DNA of 64,000 nt from Caballeronia peredens (GTDB lineage Bacteria > Pseudomonadota > Gammaproteobacteria > Burkholderiales > Burkholderiaceae): NCBI GenBank assembly GCA_001544595.2, contig FCOH02000002.1:310001-374000 (forward strand), in the 5' to 3' direction. Numbering within the stretch: position 1 is the stretch's first letter; every line of letters begins with the position of its first letter. Below the pieces are notes generated by a model. It was not told where the DNA came from. It worked only from the letters and a program-made list of their open reading frames with translations, and did no database searches. The position numbers and the translations under genes were made by a program. Of this stretch, positions 58,201 to 64,000 are shown one piece after another.

Positions 58201-58746
58201 GGCGTCATTTCCGCGCTGCGCACGCAGATGACCCAGCGCGGCAAGATGCTGATCGTCAATCTCGACGACGGCAGCGGCCAGTGCGAAGTCACCGTCTTCA
58301 ACGAGCAGTTCGAGGCCAACAAGGCGCTCTTCAAGGAAGACGAGCTGCTCGTCGTGCAGGGGCAGGCGCGTAACGACGCGTTCACGGGCGGCATCCGCTT
58401 CACGGTCGACACGGCGATGGATCTCGAGCGCGCCCGCAGCCGCTACGCGCAGTCCGTGAAGGTCGAGATGAACGGCAACGCCGATGCGTTGCGCCTGCGC
58501 CGCGTGCTCGAAGCCCACGCGGCCGGTGCGCAGGCTGCGCCGCCGCCCGCGCCCGCGCGCGAGAACGGCCGCTCGCGCCAGTCCGCGCCCATTCCGAACG
58601 GACTGAACGTGAGCATCGTGTATCGCAGCGAGCACGCCGAAGGCGAAGTCCGTCTGGGCGACGCGTGGCGCGTCAAGCCGACCGACGAACTCATCACGGC
58701 GCTGCGCGGCGAATTCGCGGGCAGCGCAATCGAAATCGTCTACTGA
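55234..58746 (+). CDS. dnaE: DNA polymerase III subunit alpha
   Basis: The replicative polymerase catalytic subunit, 1170 residues, full length. The PHP domain opens with FVHLRVHSEFSIADGI; the catalytic aspartates lie in PDFDIDFC (about 402-409), as in E. coli (D401, D403). The C-terminal part has the helix-hairpin-helix, an OB fold (about 1000-1080) and a tail with the tau-binding end. The ATG at 55234 (MSDPRFVHLRVHS) fits homologs; ATG 55219 in frame would add MYNIA. The gene overlaps the next gene by the last base of its stop (TGATG). Confidence 0.97.
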   Translation: MSDPRFVHLRVHSEFSIADGIVRLDDVVKAAAKDGQGALALTDLGNAFGLVRFYQEARGEGVKPIAGCDVWITNPDDCDKPSRLLLLVRDKQGYLNLCELLSRAWLTNQYRGRAEVLVEWLDEGLAEGLLALSGAQTGDIGMALAAGNAASAQRNAERWAKRFPNGFYIELQRAGQPGEQAYITEAVALAAKLRLPVVATHPLQFMTPDDYTAHEARVCISEGDILANPRRQKRFTTDQYFRTQDEMCALFADLPSALANTVEIAKRCNLTLELGKPKLPLFPTPDGMSLDDYLVQLSKEGLEVRLQQLYPVEAEREAQRETYFERLEFECGTIIKMGFPGYFLIVADFIMWAKNNGVPVGPGRGSGAGSLVAYALGITDLDPLRYNLLFERFLNPERVSMPDFDIDFCQEGRDRVIQYVKQKYGADAVSQIATFGTMAAKAAVRDIGRVLDLGYMFTDGVAKLIPFKPGKHVTIADAMKEEPTLQERFDSEDEVHQLLELAQRVEGLTRNVGMHAGGVLIAPGKLTDFCPLYTQGEDGGVVSQYDKDDVEAVGLVKFDFLGLTTLTILDWAERYIRRLDPSKKDWNLTQVPLDDPASFSILKKANTVAVFQLESRGMQGMLKDAQPDRFEDIIALVALYRPGPMDLIPSFCARKHGREIVEYPDPRVEPVLKETYGIMVYQEQVMQMAQIIGGYSLGGADLLRRAMGKKKPEEMAKHRELFREGAAKNGLTAQKADETFDLMEKFAGYGFNKSHAAAYALLAYHTAWLKAHHPAEFMAANMSLAMDDTDKVKILFEDCIANGMKVLPPDINQSAYRFEPVAESDGTRSKTIRYGLGAVKGSGQNAIEEILRAREDGPFTDLFDFCERIDRRVVNRRTVEALIRAGALDTLHANRAQLLASVPLAMEAADQAAANAMQAGLFDMGDAPLQAHELVDEPMWSDKKRLQEEKTALGFYLSGHLFDAYKGEVRRFVRQKIGELKEGRDKLVAGVISALRTQMTQRGKMLIVNLDDGSGQCEVTVFNEQFEANKALFKEDELLVVQGQARNDAFTGGIRFTVDTAMDLERARSRYAQSVKVEMNGNADALRLRRVLEAHAAGAQAAPPPAPARENGRSRQSAPIPNGLNVSIVYRSEHAEGEVRLGDAWRVKPTDELITALRGEFAGSAIEIVY

Positions 58747-59810
58747 TGCGTATCGGCATATCGGCGAACGCGCTGAAGCACTCCGGCGGCCTCGAACGCT
58801 ACGCGATGGATCTCGTGCGCGGGCTCGCTGCCGCAGGCTTCGACGGCCGCACGAAGCCCGCGTTCTTCGCGCGCAAGATCGACACGTCGCTGCCGGAAAG
58901 CCGGCTGATCGAGGCGCATCGGATCAAGGTGTCGTTCCTGCCGGGCAAGCTGCGCGACGCGTATTTTTCCTGGGCGCTGAAACGCGCGCGCAGGAAGGCG
59001 AAGGTCGATGTGCTGATCGGCTGCAATCGTGTGGAAGGTTCGGAAATTGCGATCTGCGGCGGCACGCATATCGGTTTCCTGCGCGCGACCGGCCGCCGGG
59101 AAAAGCGCTCGGACACGCGGCAGATCGCGCTGGAGCGGCGGCAGTATGCGCGCGCGGAGGTGATCGTCGCGCACTCCGACATGATGCGCGACGAGCTTCG
59201 CACGCTCTACGGCATCGACAATCGGAAGATTCGCGTGCTTTATCCGCCCGTGGACCGTGCGCGCTTCTCGGCGGTCGATACCGCGGAGCGCGCGCGCTTG
59301 CGCGAGCAATTCGGCTTCAAAGCGGATGAAACGGTGCTGCTGTTTCCGTCGAGCAGTCACGTGCGCAAGGGCTTGCCGCTGATCGAGCAGGCGCTCGCCG
59401 GCATGAACGTCGTGATCGCGGTCGCGGGGCGCGCGCCGGAGAAACCCGCGCCGAACGTGCGCTATCTCGGTTACGCGAAGAATATCGAGGACGCGTATCG
59501 CGCGGCGGACTTCACCATTCTCGCGTCGAGCTACGAGCCGTTCGGGCTCGTCGGAATCGAATCGGTGATGTGCGGCACGCCCGTGATCTTTCCCGCGTGC
59601 ATCGGCTGCTGCGACGCCATCGCCGATCACGCGAAGCACGTCTTCAAGTCGGGCGATGCCGGCGACCTGCGGCGCGTGGTGCTCGACGCCATCGGAGCGC
59701 GGCGCGGCGCGGCGCGCGTGTCGGGCGATGCCGTGCGCTACGACGCGGACGTGTCGTCGCACGTGAGCGCGCTCGTCGAACTCGCGCGCGGTATCGTCAA
59801 AAAGCGCTGA
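58746..59810 (+). CDS. Glycosyltransferase family 4, lipopolysaccharide core type
   Basis: A 354-residue GT-B glycosyltransferase. The N-terminal part begins RIGISANALKHSGGLERYAMDLV; the donor site shows the E-x7-E pattern in SSYEPFGLVGIESVMCG. The basic GRREKRSDTRQ region and length resemble WaaG-type enzymes that add the first outer-core hexose of LPS. Its start overlaps the dnaE stop codon, so translation is coupled. The next gene is convergent with only three bases between. It belongs to the LPS block with the following genes; the sugar is not known. Confidence 0.85.
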   Translation: MRIGISANALKHSGGLERYAMDLVRGLAAAGFDGRTKPAFFARKIDTSLPESRLIEAHRIKVSFLPGKLRDAYFSWALKRARRKAKVDVLIGCNRVEGSEIAICGGTHIGFLRATGRREKRSDTRQIALERRQYARAEVIVAHSDMMRDELRTLYGIDNRKIRVLYPPVDRARFSAVDTAERARLREQFGFKADETVLLFPSSSHVRKGLPLIEQALAGMNVVIAVAGRAPEKPAPNVRYLGYAKNIEDAYRAADFTILASSYEPFGLVGIESVMCGTPVIFPACIGCCDAIADHAKHVFKSGDAGDLRRVVLDAIGARRGAARVSGDAVRYDADVSSHVSALVELARGIVKKR

Positions 59811-59813
59811 GCG

Positions 59814-60575
59814 CTAGCGCAACTCGTTCATCTGCGCGAGCTTCAGAAACCGGTAATAGACGGTCTGCGCATTGAACACGGCGATCACGAATCCCGTGCG
59901 GCCGTCGAGAAAGCCGCGCCGCAGCACATACGTCCGCACGAACGCCCACGCGCCGCGCGCGAGCGCCATGCCGAAACTGCCGCGCTTGCCCGCCGCGTGA
60001 CGCTGCGCCGCGCCCGCCGTCGAGTACGCGTCGAGCTTGCGCAGCACCGCTTCGAAATCTTCGTAGGAATAATGCATCAGCCGGCCGGAAAGACGCGCGA
60101 CCGGCTTGCCCGTCGAGAGCACGAGCCGTTCGTGGACGAGATCGGGTGAGAAGCGCGCCGTGCCGCGCCGGAACAGACGCGGAATCCAGTCGGGATACCA
60201 GCCGCTGTGCTTCACCCATACGCCGCAGAAGCTCGACAGCCGATCGACGGCGTAGACGTCCGCCTGCGGATCGGTGATCGCCGAGCGGATCGAGGCCGCG
60301 AGTTCCGGCGTGACGATCTCGTCGGCGTCGATGGAGAGGACCCAGTCGGTCGAAAGTGCGTCGAGCGCGCGATTTTTCTGCGGGCCGAAGCCCGGCCAGT
60401 CGCGCGCCACGATCACACGCGCGCGATGCGTTTCGGCGATGCCGACGGTTGCATCGCTGCTGCCGCCGTCCACAACGACGATTTCGTCCGCGAAGGAGAC
60501 CGCCTGAAGGCACTGCGCGAGCCGCGCTGCCGCATTGTGCGTGATGATGGCGATGCCGAGCGTCGGGGAGTTCAT
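59814..60575 (-). CDS. Glycosyltransferase family 2, WaaE/KdtX type
   Basis: A 253-residue GT-A enzyme. Donor-site motifs are EIVVVDGGSSDAT (about 31-43) and the DWVLSIDADEI stretch with the DxD acidic pair; DWPGFGPQKNRALD is typical for the WaaE/KdtX subfamily, which adds a beta-1,4-glucose to the inner core. The C-terminal quarter has a membrane-associated helix. It is read together with the next gene upstream on the same strand (58 bp gap) and convergent with the GT4 gene. Confidence 0.86.
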   Translation of the reverse strand: MNSPTLGIAIITHNAAARLAQCLQAVSFADEIVVVDGGSSDATVGIAETHRARVIVARDWPGFGPQKNRALDALSTDWVLSIDADEIVTPELAASIRSAITDPQADVYAVDRLSSFCGVWVKHSGWYPDWIPRLFRRGTARFSPDLVHERLVLSTGKPVARLSGRLMHYSYEDFEAVLRKLDAYSTAGAAQRHAAGKRGSFGMALARGAWAFVRTYVLRRGFLDGRTGFVIAVFNAQTVYYRFLKLAQMNELR

Positions 60576-60633
60576 GTTGCCTTTGACTGGCGCGGCGCGC
60601 CTTGTTGTTTTGTTCGGGCGAGAGAAAGCGCGT

Positions 60634-61629
60634 TCATCCGCGCAGATGCCATTTCACGAAGAAAAACGGCGCGAGCAGCCACGGGCACGTCGCGTAGACG
60701 AGCATCCTGCAGCGAAAGCCGAAGCTCACGTCCTTCGACGTGGCGAGCAGCGCAAGCTTGCGGGCGAGCGGAAGGTCTCCGAACATCGCGCTCACGTAGC
60801 TTTCGCGCGCGGATTTGCCGGCGAGCAGCGCGCGCATCTCGCGGCCGACGCCGACCTTTTCGGCGTCGCTGACGAGCTGATGGGTTTCGCCCGTTCCGTT
60901 GAGGTTCGCGAGTTTGATGCGCGCGACGAAATCCGCGGGCGTGCGCCATTTGCGCTTGCGCGACAGGCCGCCGCGCCGGTACTGCACGAGCGGTTCGTGC
61001 AGCGTGTGCGCGCCGTGGCTCATGATGGCGCGAAACGCCATGATCTGGTCTTCGCCGTAGATGCCCGGCGCGATCGGTCCGAACGCGTCGAACAGGCGGC
61101 GCGCCCATGCGTGCGCGGCGCCGACCAGATGCGGACGCTTGCCCGACCATGCTTCGAAGCTGCGATAGTCGTCGAGATCGGTCACGCGCAGCACGCCGTG
61201 CGTGTTGCCTTGCGCGTCGATGTCCTGCAGGTCGGTCGCGATCAGGTCGTAGCGCTTGCCGCTGTCGAGCCACACGCGCATCACGCGCTCGACGCGCTCG
61301 GGCTTCGAGATGTCGTCGCCGGCGGCGATGAACAGCATTTCGCCCGACGCGCGCGCCGCGAGCGCGCTCAGATGCGCGCTGATGCCGAGATTTTTCTCGT
61401 TGCGATAGAGCCGCACGGTGTGCGGGCCGCGATAGGCGCGCACGCATGCCTCGGCGGCGGCGTAGGTGCCGTCGGAGGAGGCATCGTCGGAAACGAGGAT
61501 TTCGAGCGGCGCCCAGGTCTGGGCGAACGCACCGCGAATCGCGTCGGCGACGGTATCTTGCTGGTTGAACGTGATGAGCAGGAAGCTCGCGAGCGGCGCG
61601 TCCGGCTCTTCTGGTGATGTCGCTGGCAT
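60634..61629 (-). CDS. Glycosyltransferase family 2
   Basis: A 331-residue GT-A glycosyltransferase. It shows FLLITFNQQDTVADAI, ILVSDDASSDGTYAA (acidic nucleotide-sugar site) and a MLFIAAGDDISKPERVE region; YGEDQIMAFRAIMSHG is the acceptor-side motif seen in rhamnosyl/galactosyl transferases. The end is hydrophobic and Arg-rich (WLLAPFFFVKWHLRG). The sugar is unknown. The ATG at 61629 is preceded by a 13-bp tandem repeat, and no clear ribosome binding site is visible; a GTG at 61653 is the alternative. Confidence 0.85.
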   Translation of the reverse strand: MPATSPEEPDAPLASFLLITFNQQDTVADAIRGAFAQTWAPLEILVSDDASSDGTYAAAEACVRAYRGPHTVRLYRNEKNLGISAHLSALAARASGEMLFIAAGDDISKPERVERVMRVWLDSGKRYDLIATDLQDIDAQGNTHGVLRVTDLDDYRSFEAWSGKRPHLVGAAHAWARRLFDAFGPIAPGIYGEDQIMAFRAIMSHGAHTLHEPLVQYRRGGLSRKRKWRTPADFVARIKLANLNGTGETHQLVSDAEKVGVGREMRALLAGKSARESYVSAMFGDLPLARKLALLATSKDVSFGFRCRMLVYATCPWLLAPFFFVKWHLRG

Positions 61630-61632
61630 TTC

Positions 61633-61658
61633 GGATTCACAACGCGGATTCACAACGC
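61633..61658. repeat. 13-bp tandem repeat before glycosyltransferase gene
   Basis: GGATTCACAACGC appears twice directly in tandem. On the minus strand it is just upstream of the glycosyltransferase ATG at 61629. Confidence 0.75.
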
Positions 61659-61733
61659 ATGGATTGCCTCGGGAACGTTCCCCGGTCGGGGTCGGAGGAC
61701 CCCGGAGCGAAGAGCGTGCCAGGCGGTAGCGGC

Positions 61734-61739
61734 TATAAT
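61734..61739 (+). promoter_or_regulatory. TATAAT -10 box before O-antigen ligase gene
   Basis: A perfect TATAAT lies about 45-63 bases before the candidate starts (ATG 61785, TTG 61802). The -35 side has no good match. Confidence 0.45.
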
Positions 61740-61801
61740 AGCGCGGGTTTTTGGGACACGCGACCGGGCCGGCCGGTCAATCCCATGTCAGGTTCATCGA
61801 T

Positions 61802-63079
61802 TTGGAAAAAAATCTCCGTTACGTCATCGCCAGCATGGTCTTGCTGGCGCCCGCGAGCACGCTTATCGTGCGGGGCGGAACCGGTTATTGCTTCTTCGTG
61901 CTGCTCGCCATCGCACTGTTCGCCGGCTTCAGCAAGCCGTTTCGGCTCAGAGGCAGCCTGCTCGTCAGCGCTTATCCCTGGTACGCCGCGGGCATGCTGT
62001 GCTTCATGGTCTATCTGCCGCTGCAGCAGGCCATCGAAGGCTACTATTTGCCGCGCGAATTCGACGGCATGTCGCGTTTCGCGCTGAGTCTGCCCATTTT
62101 TCTGCTGCTCGTGAATGTTCCGATCAGGCATCTGAAATGGTTCGGCTGGGGCTGCGCGCTCGGGGCGATCGGCGCGGGCGGGTGGGCGGTGTACAGCAAC
62201 ATCCACATGACGATCAACGATCTCAACCGCCTCGGCAACGATTTCACGAATCCGATTCCCTACGGCAACACGGCGCTGCTGCTCGGCTTCCTGTCCGCGA
62301 TGACGATCCGCTGGGACCACTATCCGAACGTGCTCGCGAAGCGGCTCGGCATCGCGGTGAAGCTTCTGGGTCTCGCGGGCGGCGTGTACGCGTCGTATCT
62401 GTCGGGCACGCGTGGCGGATGGCTCGCGATTCCGCTGTTTCTGGTGCTGTGCTCGCTCAATTTCGGCTGGGTCAGGCAGATCCGGCACTGGCTGATCGCG
62501 CTGGTGGTCGCCGTGCTGGCGATGTCGGCGCTGCTCGCCTCGCCGCTCGGGCGAGAGCGCGTGATGGCGACGCGCTCCGATATCGTCCATCTGGCGGAAG
62601 GCTCGGCGGCCTATAGTTCGATCGGCGCGCGCCTGCAACTGTGGCGCGCCTCCATTTACCTGTTCGAGGCGCATCCGGTGACGGGCGTTGGCAAGGGACA
62701 TCTGGAGTCGTCGCTGAAAAGTCTGGCGACGAAGGGCGAAGTGCCGGCCTATATCGTCAATCAGCGCGCGCACAGCGAGTTTTTCTCGACAATCGCGGAA
62801 CTGGGCGGCGCGGGCGTCGTCTGTCTGGCATTGATCTACTTCGGGCCGCTCGTGTATTTCGTGCGCTACCGGAAGTCGCCGCATCGCGATGTCTCGACGG
62901 CCGCGTATTGCGGAATCGCGGTGTCGGGGTCGGTTATCATCTTCGGTTTGAGCATCGACGTATTCACCGTAGTGATGAGTACCGCGCTCATTGCGCTCAT
63001 CTGGGCCGTGCTGCTTGCGGTCATCACGCACGACGCGCGCCAGCCGCAAGGCAAGCCGGGCCGCGGGCCCATCGACTGA
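61802..63079 (+). CDS. O-antigen ligase / Wzy-type membrane protein
   Basis: An inner-membrane protein with about 11-12 hydrophobic helices and a periplasmic loop between helices 9 and 10. It contains the WaaL-type O-antigen ligase landmarks YLSGTRGGWLAIPL (conserved Arg) and the ARLQLWRASIYLFEAHPVTGVGKGHLESSL stretch, split around residues 260-290, with His in NQRAHSEFFSTIAELG. Start is uncertain. A TTG at 61802 follows AGGT by about eight bases and begins just before the first helix. An ATG at 61785 is in a different frame and meets this one only if the A7 run at 61806-61812 slips by one. Length from the TTG is 425 residues. Confidence 0.8.
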   Translation: MEKNLRYVIASMVLLAPASTLIVRGGTGYCFFVLLAIALFAGFSKPFRLRGSLLVSAYPWYAAGMLCFMVYLPLQQAIEGYYLPREFDGMSRFALSLPIFLLLVNVPIRHLKWFGWGCALGAIGAGGWAVYSNIHMTINDLNRLGNDFTNPIPYGNTALLLGFLSAMTIRWDHYPNVLAKRLGIAVKLLGLAGGVYASYLSGTRGGWLAIPLFLVLCSLNFGWVRQIRHWLIALVVAVLAMSALLASPLGRERVMATRSDIVHLAEGSAAYSSIGARLQLWRASIYLFEAHPVTGVGKGHLESSLKSLATKGEVPAYIVNQRAHSEFFSTIAELGGAGVVCLALIYFGPLVYFVRYRKSPHRDVSTAAYCGIAVSGSVIIFGLSIDVFTVVMSTALIALIWAVLLAVITHDARQPQGKPGRGPID

Positions 63080-63201
63080 TCGGTTCATCGACTGATTGGC
63101 CGATCCGCTGATCGATACACCCGTCCGTCCGGCTGACGACGATACCAACAAACGCCGCGCGGCCACGCACCTCCAGCGCCGGGCGAAGTGGAGATACGCT
63201 C

Positions 63202-64000
63202 TTGAACAATGAAGCAGGTTTGCGCAAGCCGATCGGCGGCACGGAAAGCTCGTCGCCGACGGCCGTCATGAAGCGGCTATGGCCGTATATTCGCCCGCTG
63301 ATGGGCATGGTGCTTCTCGGCCTGCTGACCATGGGCATCGTCGCTGCGACCGAGGCGGGCATTCCGATGCTGCTCAAGCCCTTGCTCGACCATGGCTTCG
63401 GCTCGAAGAGCAGCGACCATGCGAAGTGGATCGTGCCGGCGGCGGTGATCGGTCTCGCGCTCGTGCGCGGCGCGGCGCAGTACGCGTCGGGCTATTTTCT
63501 TTCGTACGTGACGAACAAGATCCTGCTGCAACTGAGGCTCGAGATGTTCCAGCGCATGATCCACACGAGCGCGGGCTTCTTCCAGCGCGAGACGGCGAGC
63601 ACGGTCATCAACGCGATCGTCTTCGAGGTCAACCAGATTCTGAGCGTGCTTTCGAGCGTCGTCGTCACGCTCGTGCGCGATTCGCTCACGGTCGTGTTTC
63701 TGCTCGGCTATCTGTTCATCCTCAACTGGCGCCTGACGCTGATCGTCGCGGTGATTCTTCCTGCGATCGGCTGGCTCGTAAGCAAGATCAACCGTCGCCT
63801 GCGCCGCCTCAACCGCGAGCATCAGACGCTCACGAACGAGCTGTCGTATATCGTCGAGGAGACGGTCGGCGGCTACAAGGTCGTGAAGGTGCACAACGGC
63901 GAGCCGTACGAGATGGGGCGCTTCAGCGAGATGAGCCATCGGCTGCGCGGCTACGCGATGCGCATGCAGGTGTCGGGCGGGCTCGCGCAGCCGCTCACGC
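63202..64000 (+). CDS. msbA: Lipid A export ATP-binding/permease protein MsbA, N-terminal part
   Basis: The 5' end of an ABC exporter that flips lipid A across the inner membrane; cut by the end of the window after 266 codons. It begins with TTG at 63202 with GGAG eight bases upstream, or with ATG at 63268 ([12 protein letters not shown]). Five transmembrane helices are visible, including [21 protein letters not shown] and the [21 protein letters not shown] coupling region, plus [10 protein letters not shown] and [13 protein letters not shown], which are typical for MsbA. It ends the LPS block. Confidence 0.88.
   Translation, partial: MNNEAGLRKPIGGTESSSPTAVMKRLWPYIRPLMGMVLLGLLTMGIVAATEAGIPMLLKPLLDHGFGSKSSDHAKWIVPAAVIGLALVRGAAQYASGYFLSYVTNKILLQLRLEMFQRMIHTSAGFFQRETASTVINAIVFEVNQILSVLSSVVVTLVRDSLTVVFLLGYLFILNWRLTLIVAVILPAIGWLVSKINRRLRRLNREHQTLTNELSYIVEETVGGYKVVKVHNGEPYEMGRFSEMSHRLRGYAMRMQVSGGLAQPLT

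Noticed and set aside
55237..58635. 1132-codon antisense frame over dnaE
   Set aside because: Shadow of dnaE; same composition effect, no recognisable domain.
61614..62087. 157-codon frame starting before the ligase gene
   Set aside because: After the A7 run its translation is Ser/Arg/Cys-rich and unlike any membrane protein; only its ATG at 61785 is of interest.

Overview
The window is GC-rich, densely packed chromosomal DNA from a betaproteobacterium of the Burkholderiaceae. It most resembles the Burkholderia / Paraburkholderia / Caballeronia group. The grounds are gene content (intracellular PHB depolymerase, orphan RsxB beside nth, DUF6726 and DUF1841 proteins, a large linker-rich FtsK), strong GC3 bias, and protein sequences that read like that family. 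I see no insertion sequence, prophage, CRISPR array, tRNA or rRNA. This is mostly core genome with a few accessory pieces.

Layout. 1-9.3 kb: end of a rubredoxin gene, a DUF4399 exported protein, the ABC-F ATPase Uup, topoisomerase IV (parE-parC), a CopD-like membrane protein and a TPR/retropepsin lipoprotein. 9.4-18.5 kb: a GGDEF-EAL c-di-GMP enzyme, then a minus-strand group (VOC protein, EamA exporter, aminotransferase, RidA, PhzF-like) facing a divergent MocR-type regulator, which looks like a small amine/amino-acid metabolism and export module. 18.5-25.6 kb: an HExxH protein, htpG behind a good sigma-32 promoter, a small duplicated-repeat protein, a translationally coupled run (ubiC, hypoxanthine-DNA glycosylase, spermidine-synthase-like), and a DUF3311-MctP monocarboxylate symporter operon. 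25.8-32.6 kb: FUSC transporter, a frameshifted PhnB-like gene, transaldolase, BenE, and a MoxR-GNAT-VWA operon. 33-40.6 kb: two single-heme cytochromes c, DUF1841, nth, rsxB, a TetR regulator, PhaZ and a GH15 glucoamylase-like enzyme. 41-51.2 kb: small proteins, a periplasmic lactonase-fold protein, ZntB, FtsK with a 60-bp coding repeat, a META lipoprotein, purT, DUF6726 and MliC. 51.7-64 kb: RhlE helicase with a long leader, a gluQ-trhO pair that modifies tRNA wobble position 34, dnaE, and a lipopolysaccharide block (three glycosyltransferases, an O-antigen-ligase-type protein and the start of msbA).

The most useful second looks are: the frameshift in the PhnB-like gene (27.23 kb); the A7 tract at the start of the O-antigen ligase gene (61.8 kb), where two start frames meet; the MocR-controlled module and its repeated 8-bp motif; the 20-residue repeats in FtsK; the sigma-32 promoter of htpG; possible leaderless starts of ubiC and dnaE; and a Gln at the usual quinolone-contact position of ParC. 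All calls come from reading the sequence; no database search was possible.
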